A DNA stretch of 64,000 bases from Bacteroides oleiciplenus YIT 12058 (GTDB taxonomy: Bacteria > Bacteroidota > Bacteroidia > Bacteroidales > Bacteroidaceae), in contig NZ_JH992940.1 in the NCBI RefSeq assembly GCF_000315485.1, positions 789,574-853,573 of the forward strand, given 5' to 3'. The notes under the pieces are model-generated. The model had not been told where the DNA came from and searched no databases. It saw nothing but the letters and a program-made list of their open reading frames with translations. A program made the position numbers and the translations under genes. Shown here piece by piece: positions 1-8,562 of this stretch. Every line of letters starts with the position of its first letter. The first letter of the stretch is position 1.

Positions 1-1
1 T

Positions 2-1969
2 AATGCCGCCATGCAGTTCATCAATAATTATGAAAAGCTTAGAGAAATCACTGTACAGAATAAAGGTTCAAATGGCATCTCAACAGAGCTGGCCTTAGTG
101 AAGCAACAAACAACAAAAGGACTCTGGTATCAGGTTACTTCCCAACTTACAGAAAGCTTTATGACAGGCTTTGAACTGATGGAACCCTCTATCCGGCAGG
201 TATTAAAGGATTTTCTCGCCAAATTCAGTACCCCGGACCTAGCCCGCGGACTGGCCGAAATAGGCCGGACACTAATTAGCATCGTGTCAACCCTTGCCAA
301 CTTTGGCACATGGATAGTAAAGAACTTCCATTGGATAGAGCCCATCCTCTTCACTGGTTTTGTCGCAACCCGGCTTTACAAACTTGCCGGAGCATTGACC
401 AATGTAGGCGTGGCGATGGGGTTCTTAGGCAAACAGTCTGCTGCCGCCTCAACCATCCAACTTCTGACCGGATTAACCGGGCTTGGCGGAAAAATATCAG
501 GCAAGACACTAACCTTTGCCAACAAAAGAGCTATCGTATCGGCTCTACAATCTGCCGGAGTGACTGGTAAAGGAGCAATGACCCAGGCACTATTATCTTC
601 CGGTCTCATGGGTGGCAGCTCATTGATGGCAGCACGCAGCGCTTTCGGTCCGTTGTTTGCTTCTCAGGTGGTAACAGGCAACGGAATGGTTGGGGCAACC
701 GCTTCTTTATCGGCCATCGGAACCGGAGCGGCGGCAGCGACCGCAAGTATCGCTGCTTTGGTCGGCGCCCTTGGTTGGGTGGCATACAAAACCTGGAAGA
801 TTAAAGAAGCCAAAGATGCCGTGCAGGAAGAAATCAGAGCCAACAGAAAATACCGGTATCCAAGTATTGATAGCCTATACGAATCGTTAAGGAAGACATA
901 CCAGCAGGCACTTGCTACTAAAAATGCCGTTGATGACGTGACGAAGGGAAAGACGCTTGAAGAAGCATCCGGCCAAAAAATCGGCGCCTTTACAGGAAAC
1001 TGGTGGACGGCTTTCTTCACTTCAGCCGCTGCTGCTGAAACCAGATCTGCACCATCATACTCCTTTGATGATGCTTACCAGTCCGATGTAAAGGCCGCAA
1101 TACACACGCTTGCCGAGAAAGACAGTCAGGAACGGATACTAAAAGCCTATGCTAACCTCGGAAAACTAAAGACCGACGAAGAAATCGGTGGATTTATCCG
1201 GAGCGCCAAAGCTGTGTTCGGGCAAGATGGACTCACCTTAAACCGCAAATTATGGACAGAGGATAAGAACGGCAAAATTCTGTACAAATCGGGCATGGAT
1301 AAATTGACCGCTGCCGAGGCAAGCAGCACAATCGATTATGCCGATTATATGAATGAAAAGCTTGTTCCGGAAATCGTTAAGATTGCACAGAACTACAGGA
1401 CAGCCCTTTCGTCACAACATAATGCCCGCTATGCTATGGCATTGGGAGGATTCAAATTCACCGAACTTATAAAACTCGGATATTCGAGAGGTAAGGACGG
1501 ACTATGGAAACAGAAAGTCCCCGGAAAGAAAGCAACCAAGGAAGAGAGAGAAATAGCATTGGCTAATGCGTCAGCCGCACACAACATGGTTGTCACATTT
1601 GCTTCCAGTCTGCGGCAAACTTTTGGTGGCTCAGCAGAAATGGCAGAGAACATACTGCAAAAAGCCGGATTCTCTCCTGACTTATATTCTAATGAACCGG
1701 ACAAGGACGATTCTCCCTACAATTCAAATGGCATAACATCAGGGGCCGATGACGGGCTTGCCGGAGGCAATTACTCAGGTACCGGAAAGCTATCATCGGC
1801 CGCACCGAAGCAAGTGATTGTAAATATCACCAACCTGATGAGTCTCGAAGCCATTAACCTATTGAAATCAGAAGATGGGAAGAATCCGGAAATACAAAAT
1901 CTTAAAGAACAACTCGCTCAGGCATTGATTGATGTAGTACACGACTTCGATGCAACCTGGGAGGGATAA
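2..1969 (+). CDS. Phage tail tape measure protein, C-terminal part (5' truncated)
   Basis: The frame is open to the left edge, and the first ATG at 11 is only an internal methionine, so the gene starts outside the window. The visible 650 or so residues hold long helical stretches, Ala/Gly-rich hydrophobic segments (around residues 85-135 and 235-260 from the first Met) and a low-complexity tail, as in tape-measure proteins that set tail length and may insert in the membrane during DNA delivery. The C-terminal region after residue 595 is a separate small helical segment. The tail hub genes follow directly. The call rests on composition and position; no catalytic motif was seen. Confidence 0.75.
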   Translation, partial: NAAMQFINNYEKLREITVQNKGSNGISTELALVKQQTTKGLWYQVTSQLTESFMTGFELMEPSIRQVLKDFLAKFSTPDLARGLAEIGRTLISIVSTLANFGTWIVKNFHWIEPILFTGFVATRLYKLAGALTNVGVAMGFLGKQSAAASTIQLLTGLTGLGGKISGKTLTFANKRAIVSALQSAGVTGKGAMTQALLSSGLMGGSSLMAARSAFGPLFASQVVTGNGMVGATASLSAIGTGAAAATASIAALVGALGWVAYKTWKIKEAKDAVQEEIRANRKYRYPSIDSLYESLRKTYQQALATKNAVDDVTKGKTLEEASGQKIGAFTGNWWTAFFTSAAAAETRSAPSYSFDDAYQSDVKAAIHTLAEKDSQERILKAYANLGKLKTDEEIGGFIRSAKAVFGQDGLTLNRKLWTEDKNGKILYKSGMDKLTAAEASSTIDYADYMNEKLVPEIVKIAQNYRTALSSQHNARYAMALGGFKFTELIKLGYSRGKDGLWKQKVPGKKATKEEREIALANASAAHNMVVTFASSLRQTFGGSAEMAENILQKAGFSPDLYSNEPDKDDSPYNSNGITSGADDGLAGGNYSGTGKLSSAAPKQVIVNITNLMSLEAINLLKSEDGKNPEIQNLKEQLAQALIDVVHDFDATWEG

Positions 1970-1981
1970 AACAATCATAGT

Positions 1982-2968
1982 ATGCCCAAAATTATTAGTA
2001 TAGGAAGAATTGCAACCTCAACCCTGCTGAGTGGTGGCGTGATTAGCCACGGCAGTGTCGGGGGATATATCAGCGACGCAGCCCGAAGAAGTTTGAACAT
2101 GGGACTTGCCGAACTCACCGACGGACAGGTGCAATACCTATCCAAGGACAGCCATATACTCAAACGCGCAGTTATCCAAACCGCCTCACAATTGGCATAT
2201 GGTATACTTCGCTCCTACCCCAGATATTTGAAGTACTGGGAACAGAAAGTACGCGACAAGTATCTCCAAGAAAAGTCCCAAAGCAGTCTCGCCAACAAAG
2301 CCGGGCAATATGCCCAGCTGATTAAGGATCAGCAGGACGTAGCGACAAAGAAAAACTACACGGACACCATTGTCGGGAATCTGGTAAGTGACTATCTGGA
2401 GCTCAGTATTTCCGATGAAGGCACCTATTATGATTCGCAAAGTGGAAAGGTTGAACTGAATTCAAAGTACGGATTAGTCACATTTGTAGACTTACAGCCC
2501 CTTGTGCAGGTCAGCAGCCGCAACAATATACTTTTAACAACCGTACAAGGGAGAAACTACAGCCGCAAAGAGTTTATCTCGGGCGGAGACTTTGAAATCA
2601 GCATATCAGGAAAGATAAGCAGCAAGTATCCCGACATTTATCCCGAAGCAGAAGTATCCAAGTTCCTGAAGCTGATGCAATACAAAGGAGTTATCACTTG
2701 TGACAACACAATATTACGGCAATTCAAAATATCACAGTTGATCGTGCAGAGCTACACCTTTTCTTCTTCAGATTGCAGGAACATACAGCCCTATAGTCTG
2801 AACTGTGTAGCCGTTGAACCTTCAGAGGCCGTAGAACTCAAACTGGCCGACCAGGAGAAAGTAGATAAAGCCATTCAACACTCAAACAAATGGATTAAAC
2901 TTGTCAAATTCGGTACGGAAGTCGTTGACCCGTCCTCTTTATTAAAAATATCAAAGTTATGGCTATAA
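1982..2968 (+). CDS. Phage tail protein next to hub (DUF6046-like)
   Basis: A protein of 328 residues, 12 bp after the tape-measure gene and overlapping the next gene by 10 bp, so probably translationally coupled. It starts with a hydrophobic Gly/Ser-rich stretch (residues 5-30), has a charged helical middle (70-120) and a beta-rich C-terminal half. Its place between tape measure and hub protein fits the tail-tip or initiator proteins of contractile phages. I recall proteins of this kind in Bacteroidales phages labelled DUF6046, but I see no diagnostic motif, so the exact role is open. Confidence 0.6.
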   Translation: MPKIISIGRIATSTLLSGGVISHGSVGGYISDAARRSLNMGLAELTDGQVQYLSKDSHILKRAVIQTASQLAYGILRSYPRYLKYWEQKVRDKYLQEKSQSSLANKAGQYAQLIKDQQDVATKKNYTDTIVGNLVSDYLELSISDEGTYYDSQSGKVELNSKYGLVTFVDLQPLVQVSSRNNILLTTVQGRNYSRKEFISGGDFEISISGKISSKYPDIYPEAEVSKFLKLMQYKGVITCDNTILRQFKISQLIVQSYTFSSSDCRNIQPYSLNCVAVEPSEAVELKLADQEKVDKAIQHSNKWIKLVKFGTEVVDPSSLLKISKLWL

Positions 2969-4305
2969 GTTCACTTGATGTACTCTGTTGCAGGATCGTC
3001 ATCGGAGATGCTGATCCTGCCAATCTGATGGCTATCAACAACCCCATCACCCTGACCGAAGTAAAGGAGATAGAAATCAATGAATCCTATAAAAAGCTGA
3101 TTGGTACAGCAAAGGTTGTTTTTCCAAAAGGAACAGTTTTCAAAAGCACCCTACTCGGAGCCGCTACATTGGAAGGAAAAGACGCGTCAAGAATTACTGC
3201 AGAAGTGATGCAGGATGGTATCATCATTGAGAAACACACCTCCCAAAGTGCAGTGGATGCCTCCACCTTCAAAACCGGCCAACGCATCAGCATATCTTTA
3301 GGATACAACGGGGTACTGAAGAAAATGTTTGAGGGTTACATCACCGGCTATAACTCAGACAACCAGTTTGAACTGAACTGTGAAAACATGGCCTATAAGT
3401 TAAAACTAAAACAAGCCCCCAAATTTGTAACTCCCATCATCGGCACAAAGGTCAACGATGTATTAGGCGAGAAATACAACCTGCTAAAAGATACCGGCTT
3501 TCAAATACACAGCGAAACCAAACGTTTCGACATCAACATCGGACAAATTAAGGTAACCGATAATTTCACTGTTGCCGATGTCTTGTCCGACTGGTCTAAA
3601 TTCAAAGTATACTGTTTTCTTAAATACGATGAGAATTCACCGGATGATATGCCGACAATAGCCGTGGGGCGTCCATATTCTTCCTCCAAGAGCCAGCCGG
3701 TCTTCCCTGGCAATGAGCAATCCGGTCCTTTCAAAGTCTATTTTGACTATCACGTAGCAAACAGCACTTTGAAGGTGGTTAAGACAGACCCGAAGTTTTT
3801 GGCTGTCACGGCCAAAGCCCTTGGTACAGACGAAAAATTCTTTGAAGTCACCATACGGTTAAATCCCGAATATGCCCCAGAGAAGAAAGGCAGCAAGGAG
3901 TTTCAAACAGTCAATGCCACACAAATATCAAAAAAAACACATAAAGTAACCGGGAATGTTACTGCCCAGGGAGCAAAAACCAAAACTAAAGTCGATCTGA
4001 GTACCTATACCATTGTCCCCTACATGTCTTCTAATATGAAAATAAACTCAGACAAATTGGTAGAGGAAGCCATTGAATACTTCAAGGGTTATAATCTAAA
4101 TGGTATAACGGGCAAACTCACCTTATTCGGTGACCTGGCGCTAAACACCGCCGTTCAGGTTGAATTAATTGATGATATAAATTCCTCCAAAAACGGAGTG
4201 TATATCGTGGATGAAGTGGTTACCAAGTTCGGAACAGAAGGATATAGACAAACAATCAGCACCCCATATCGAATAAAGGGAAATAAAACAGAGAAAAACG
4301 GGTAA
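2959..4305 (+). CDS. Baseplate/tail hub protein (gpD / late control D-like)
   Basis: A protein of 448 residues. The beta-rich N-terminal half (residues 30-150) carries strand patterns and a YNG..KKMFEGYITG segment typical of phage hub proteins related to P2 gpD, T4 gp27 and VgrG. The middle (160-300) has the expected second hub-barrel character, and the end contains VYIVDEVVTKFG, also usual for the family. It overlaps the preceding gene by 10 bp. A hub would sit between the tube and the spike encoded at 5987, although an opposite-strand cargo gene now separates the two. It ends before a bidirectional-looking hairpin. Confidence 0.7.
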   Translation: MAISSLDVLCCRIVIGDADPANLMAINNPITLTEVKEIEINESYKKLIGTAKVVFPKGTVFKSTLLGAATLEGKDASRITAEVMQDGIIIEKHTSQSAVDASTFKTGQRISISLGYNGVLKKMFEGYITGYNSDNQFELNCENMAYKLKLKQAPKFVTPIIGTKVNDVLGEKYNLLKDTGFQIHSETKRFDINIGQIKVTDNFTVADVLSDWSKFKVYCFLKYDENSPDDMPTIAVGRPYSSSKSQPVFPGNEQSGPFKVYFDYHVANSTLKVVKTDPKFLAVTAKALGTDEKFFEVTIRLNPEYAPEKKGSKEFQTVNATQISKKTHKVTGNVTAQGAKTKTKVDLSTYTIVPYMSSNMKINSDKLVEEAIEYFKGYNLNGITGKLTLFGDLALNTAVQVELIDDINSSKNGVYIVDEVVTKFGTEGYRQTISTPYRIKGNKTEKNG

Positions 4306-4313
4306 AAACAAAA

Positions 4314-4341
4314 CAGGGATTCCCGACTCGGAAATCCCCTG
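4314..4341. terminator. Hairpin between convergent genes
   Basis: CAGGGATT at 4314-4321 can pair with AATCCCCTG at 4333-4341, leaving one bulged C, and a short inner CCG/CGG helix adds to it. It lies between the end of the hub gene and the 3' end of the opposite-strand ATPase gene, where a terminator serving both is expected. The T-run is poor on the plus side, so strength is uncertain. Confidence 0.5.
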
Positions 4342-4362
4342 AACTATATTACATAATATACG

Positions 4363-5694
4363 TTACTCTCCTTGTACAACTTTATTTGATAGCGCATACA
4401 AAGGCACTACCTTTATATCCTTGTAGGAAGAAAAAGGCTCCAGACTTGTCCTTATTCCATAATCACTTTTCTTCAACTCTATAAATTTATACATACTCTG
4501 CATCGATCCCGAATTGCTGGCTTTCACCTCAATCGGATATATCTTTCCTCTCCGGCTAATTACATAGTCAACTTCGGCCTGTGTGCCACGCTCCGTACGC
4601 TGCCAATAATAAAGTTCCGGTTTTGTCAGATAACTATCATACTTCATTAATTCCAATCCGGCAAACATCTCTGACAACCCTCCTCTATTAATAAAATCTA
4701 CTTCATCAGCAATGAGGATATCTTTGGGTTGTATTTTCAGCATTGATTGCATCAAGCCAATGTCGAGAAATAAGAACTTTCTGAATTTCTCATTAATTTC
4801 CGCCCCTAAAGGAATGCCATTTGCAGCAGTATGAACCACTGGAGTCACCAGCCCGGCCAATGAAAGCAACGACAAAGCCTCTTTCACCATCGCCCCACCG
4901 ATGTCATTGCCAACTTGTGCGTATACAAACTTTTCCCCCGCTTGCAATGCAACTGACTTCAATGTTTGAGCAAGCAGCAAAGGAGAAATACGGGTTTTAT
5001 ACTTTTTAAAATCATCCTGATAAGTATCCAATATATCATTATGCACAATTGCACATTCTTTATAGTTACCAGTCTGCACCCATATCCTTACAGCTTCAGG
5101 CATTCCGCCAACCAGATAATAAGACCTGAGTTGAGAGATCATATCTTCATGTAACGGCCCCGGAAGAGGGTGTTCACAATCAGCGTCATTTCTTTTAAAG
5201 TTGACTTGTAATGACAATCCTTGTGCTTCGAGGAATTCATCGAATGAAAAAGGATACATATACATTGAACGAATTCTGCCTACACCAAACGAAGGTAATT
5301 CTTTCAGTGTGAACTCAAGAAGAGAACCGGCAGCTATAACATGCAGTTCCGGATAATCCTCATAAAAATAGCGCAAGGATGATATGGCCCGTTGAGATTC
5401 TTGTATCTCATCAAAGAACAAAAGAGTTTCGCCGGGCACAATCGGAGTGTTGTAGATTACACTTAACTGGCTGCATATACTTTTCACATTAAGGTTGTCT
5501 CCAAATAGCGTCTTTATATCCTTTTGGCGTTCAAGGTTTATTTCAATATAATACTTGAAACTTTCCCCTAAATGCCGGATAGCTGAAGACTTCCCAACTT
5601 GCCTTGCTCCCCTCACCAACAAAGGCTTTCGGTTGGCACTATTTTTCCATTCTTCAAGGTACTTATCTATATGTCTTTTAAAATATTGCCTCAT
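4363..5694 (-). CDS. AAA+ ATPase with DUF4143-type C-terminus (phage cargo gene)
   Basis: The ORF can be read from a TTG at 5724, but the ATG at 5694 gives the usual start of this family, with the basic lead-in just before the P-loop. Walker A is GARQVGKSS, Walker B is LLFFDEIQ, and the C-terminal segment AEVDYVI..IYPIEVKAS resembles the D..ExK pattern of PD-(D/E)xK nucleases, as in DUF4143 proteins. It is transcribed against the tail operon and is not needed for virion assembly, so it is most likely a cargo (moron) gene. The family is abundant in Bacteroidales and of poorly known function; superinfection exclusion or toxin-like action are only guesses. A phased repeat array lies directly upstream. 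Confidence 0.85.
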   Translation of the reverse strand: MRQYFKRHIDKYLEEWKNSANRKPLLVRGARQVGKSSAIRHLGESFKYYIEINLERQKDIKTLFGDNLNVKSICSQLSVIYNTPIVPGETLLFFDEIQESQRAISSLRYFYEDYPELHVIAAGSLLEFTLKELPSFGVGRIRSMYMYPFSFDEFLEAQGLSLQVNFKRNDADCEHPLPGPLHEDMISQLRSYYLVGGMPEAVRIWVQTGNYKECAIVHNDILDTYQDDFKKYKTRISPLLLAQTLKSVALQAGEKFVYAQVGNDIGGAMVKEALSLLSLAGLVTPVVHTAANGIPLGAEINEKFRKFLFLDIGLMQSMLKIQPKDILIADEVDFINRGGLSEMFAGLELMKYDSYLTKPELYYWQRTERGTQAEVDYVISRRGKIYPIEVKASNSGSMQSMYKFIELKKSDYGIRTSLEPFSSYKDIKVVPLYALSNKVVQGE

Positions 5695-5721
5695 AAGTTC
5701 ATATTTTATTGATTTACAATG

Positions 5722-5729
5722 CAAATATA
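5722..5729 (-). promoter_or_regulatory. Probable -7 element for the ATPase gene
   Basis: Read on the minus strand, 5729-5722 is TATATTTG, a perfect TAnnTTTG box, followed by C. It would start transcription near 5716, about 20 nt before the ATG at 5694. No TTTG box is found at the -33 distance. That place (around 5750) is occupied by the first of the 33-bp repeats, which suggests that a bound regulator controls this promoter. Confidence 0.6.
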
Positions 5730-5747
5730 TGACTTATTTTAGAATAA

Positions 5748-5922
5748 TCATATCGAAACAAAACATTATTCAAAGAAAAGTCATATCGAATTTATAGATA
5801 TATTCAATAAAAGTCAGACCGAAAATCAACAATAAACACAGAAAAGTAAGGTCGAATTCACTAAGAAAATTCAGAAAATACATATCGAAAAACAACAGTA
5901 ATTACAGAAAAATCAGACCGAA
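5748..5922. repeat. Six direct repeats at an exact 33-bp period upstream of the ATPase gene
   Basis: A 10-bp core, mostly TCATATCGAA or TCAGACCGAA, begins at 5748, 5781, 5814, 5847, 5880 and 5913, exactly 33 bp apart each time. Four of the cores are preceded by an A-rich stretch containing AAAAG, AAAAT or AAAAA. The CGAA end is invariant and the four bases before it vary (TAT, GAC, GGT types). The DNA between cores is not conserved and all frames have stops, so this is not coding. A period of 33 bp is close to three helical turns, as expected for protein sites on one DNA face. Confidence 0.85.
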
Positions 5923-5948
5923 ACCACATGTACATCTTTTCTCCCTTG

Positions 5949-5971
5949 AAAAATCTATTCTTTCATATATA
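5949..5971 (+). promoter_or_regulatory. Candidate phage late promoter, copy A
   Basis: The 23 bp at 5949-5971 contain ATCTATTCTTTCATATATA and match 45678-45700 with a single difference. Both copies lie just before the first gene of a late operon (ATG at 5987 here, 15 bp downstream). The sequence does not fit the host TTTG / TAnnTTTG pattern. Use by the phage sigma factor at 33448 is an inference. Confidence 0.6.
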
Positions 5972-5986
5972 TAAAATATAGCACTA

Positions 5987-6892
5987 ATGGAAGAAAAAAC
6001 ACAAACAAATGGGAAGTCCAGCCAACGAATGATACGCGAAGCTATTCGCAAGATAGCCTTGGGAAGAAGCATAGAACGCATCGATATGGCACCTTCCGGA
6101 ACCGCTGGCGTGGGTACGGCAAGAATGGTACATGGTTATGTTGCTAAAGTACATAATAATCCGAATGATGAAGAATATGAGGAATACGCCGGCACCATAG
6201 ATGTTCGGGAATTCCCGGATGAAACGGCAAGTTCCGAACCAATCATCCATAAAGGAGTGTTACTTTCAGGACTACAGGACAATTCAGGTGGCTTCCTTAT
6301 CATTCCCCTTCTATATTCAGATGTTACGATTGTGATGGACGCAGCAACTCATTACACGTATGTTCTGAATTACTCCCATGCGCAAGTCATTCAGTTAACC
6401 GCCCATGAAGAGACTTCTATCGGAGTTAGAGAAACAGAAGAATTAGACCCGGATGATAACAACTCACCTGATTATAACGAGCTACCAGCTACCGGCAATG
6501 AAACAGCAACCAAATACACAGCAACCGAAATACAAACTATGGCAAAAAACAAAGACGGCAAAAAGGCAGAAGTAAATATAACACCGGAAAGTATTTTGCA
6601 GAAACTGGATAAGTCGGAAGTAAGTCAGACCGGAAACAGACTGGAACAGAAAGTGGGAAGCACCAGTGTCACTATCCAGGATAAGAAGGTGACTATTGGC
6701 GAAGAAAGTGCTAACGAGCCCCTTGTATTAGGTAATCAACTGGCACAGTTAATGCTGGAGTTCCTGACAGAATGTTCTAAAATTACGACGCCTACCTTGA
6801 TGGGTACAATGCCCGCATTGAACATACCTAATTTCACATCCTTAACTTCCAAGATTCAGAACTTTCTTTCTAAAACAGCTTATACAAAATGA
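5987..6892 (+). CDS. Baseplate spike / assembly protein V-like
   Basis: A protein of 301 residues. After a charged helical N-terminus (1-30), residues 45-150 have the short beta-strand pattern of an OB fold with DNSGGFLIIPLLYSDVTIVMDAATHYTYVL, as in gpV/gp5-type spikes. An acidic Asp/Asn-rich linker follows (around 150-165), then a polar repeat-like region with alternating Thr/Val (TSVTIQDKKVTIGEE) suited to a beta-helical needle. It is the first gene after the candidate late promoter and overlaps the next gene by 4 bp. The role, piercing the outer membrane beneath the hub, is taken from the family and position. Confidence 0.65.
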   Translation: MEEKTQTNGKSSQRMIREAIRKIALGRSIERIDMAPSGTAGVGTARMVHGYVAKVHNNPNDEEYEEYAGTIDVREFPDETASSEPIIHKGVLLSGLQDNSGGFLIIPLLYSDVTIVMDAATHYTYVLNYSHAQVIQLTAHEETSIGVRETEELDPDDNNSPDYNELPATGNETATKYTATEIQTMAKNKDGKKAEVNITPESILQKLDKSEVSQTGNRLEQKVGSTSVTIQDKKVTIGEESANEPLVLGNQLAQLMLEFLTECSKITTPTLMGTMPALNIPNFTSLTSKIQNFLSKTAYTK

Positions 6893-8544
6893 GTATTGAA
6901 TTACACCCTGATATCGGCAAGTTAGATCCGGCTAGCTTATGCTATTCTATTTATTCACAGCTTTATAGTAATTTCTTCAATGCACAGGACAGGAAAGATG
7001 ACACCCATCCCTGGGGTGTTGTAGAAGGTGATGATACCAGTGCAAGGCTTAAAAACACAGCATTTAGCTTTGCCGCCGCCATCTCAGGAAGTGTAGCAGG
7101 TGAAGGAGGTAGTGATAATGGAGGCATACTCTTAGGATATCTAAAAAAAAGCGGTGGGGACATGGCTGGAGTTTTACGGGCAAACTATGGATTTGAGGCC
7201 GGTATTGGTAATAACCGTATCTTCTCTCTATATAAAGATGGAAATAGTTCGGGTGTACAGATCAACGGAGATATTAGGATAGGTGGAAATAATTTCTATT
7301 TGGGAGATGAAAAAGTCCTTGCTTATGATCACTTGACTGCCACAACATATATTCATGGTACGTATTTAGATACAGGAAATGCCTCCATACATTCAAATGG
7401 AGAAATCATATTTGGGAGTAAACAATCAGGAGTATATATATCACCATCCACTGTTTTAGTTGGTAGTTACCCTGTTTACCATAGCGGTAATGCCAATCAG
7501 GCGGCTATAGACTGGAAGATGAAGAACGGAATGATATCCGGAAATTTACAAGTTACAGGCTCTACTACCCTCAACGGAATGCTACATTCACTTCACGGAG
7601 CAGAATTAGGTGTAGATGGACGTACCATTTTGTATATTAATAAGGCAGGAACGACATTGTCAGGGTATTTATCCTTTGCTGTGGGATACGGTATCAAAAT
7701 CGACAATATACCAGTATTGATTCGTGCCAATGAAAATGATATCCAGTTGGGCGCTGTAGGCGGAGATTTACTACTTGCAAACGAGCATACTAATAAAATC
7801 CGCTTACTTGCCGGACTATCAGATATAGACGGAGACAACATTCTGGTAAGTAAATACGGAGCCGGTTATTTTCCGGATGCTCTTACAGTACGTCACCATT
7901 ATGGCAATGAATTACTTTCCTCCTATCGGGTGGATGATGCAGACGAGGGGATAGTAATTCATCATAAATTACGTTTCGGCGCTTATAATGGAGTCATTTT
8001 ACAAGGCAACAAAGAAAGGTTGGATTTTATCTCTCAGGTAGAATATACATCTCCTGAGATAAACGAAACAACAGAATGCCGTACCGGTTTCGAGCATGGC
8101 ATTTCTACAAGCCTTTATCGCCCCCTAAATAGCCCCTCATACAGTCTATTCATTAAATCGGATGCCGATTTTATAAATACCAATATCCCTTTAGAAGTAA
8201 AAGGACATGTTGGAATAGACAGTTCGCTCACTCGACTGACAGACAATTGTCTATACTTTAACAGTGAGAATTACCTATTATCCGCAACAGGAGGCATTAA
8301 GCATTATGGCAATGCATACTTCAAAAACAGTTTGAGTTCAGAGCATTTTTCCTCTGGCTTTGCGGGCTCGGGATGGGCTATTTTACGTAATGAAACTACA
8401 GGGAACGTAGCTGCAACCTTTGATGAAGTAACAGTACGTAAGAAAATGAGAATCTATGAAATGGAAGTTCAGAAAATGTACACAACTAACGGTTCTTTAT
8501 GGGTAAGTGATTCTTGCAGCGGCGATAAAGTAGAAAAACTATAA
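6889..8544 (+). CDS. Tail fibre/appendage protein
   Basis: A protein of 551 residues starting in an ATGA overlap with the spike gene. The first 70 residues look like a tail-attachment segment. From about 75 on there is a beta-rich, Gly/Asn-rich sequence with repeated short modules such as GDIRIGGNNFYLGDEKVLAYD and later VYHSGNAN, which are common in phage fibres. No catalytic motif is visible. The C-terminal 40 residues (KMRIYEMEVQKMYTTNGSLWVSD) may form a coiled trimerisation tip. It is probably assembled with the protein of the next gene, 18 bp downstream. Confidence 0.7.
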   Translation: MSIELHPDIGKLDPASLCYSIYSQLYSNFFNAQDRKDDTHPWGVVEGDDTSARLKNTAFSFAAAISGSVAGEGGSDNGGILLGYLKKSGGDMAGVLRANYGFEAGIGNNRIFSLYKDGNSSGVQINGDIRIGGNNFYLGDEKVLAYDHLTATTYIHGTYLDTGNASIHSNGEIIFGSKQSGVYISPSTVLVGSYPVYHSGNANQAAIDWKMKNGMISGNLQVTGSTTLNGMLHSLHGAELGVDGRTILYINKAGTTLSGYLSFAVGYGIKIDNIPVLIRANENDIQLGAVGGDLLLANEHTNKIRLLAGLSDIDGDNILVSKYGAGYFPDALTVRHHYGNELLSSYRVDDADEGIVIHHKLRFGAYNGVILQGNKERLDFISQVEYTSPEINETTECRTGFEHGISTSLYRPLNSPSYSLFIKSDADFINTNIPLEVKGHVGIDSSLTRLTDNCLYFNSENYLLSATGGIKHYGNAYFKNSLSSEHFSSGFAGSGWAILRNETTGNVAATFDEVTVRKKMRIYEMEVQKMYTTNGSLWVSDSCSGDKVEKL

Positions 8545-8562
8545 ACCAAACAACAACTTTTC

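Noticed and set aside
5748..5945. CRISPR array in the 33-bp periodic repeats
   Set aside because: Conserved cores are only 10 bp, period is constant but there are no repeat-length conserved units or spacer-like unique blocks, and no cas genes are near.
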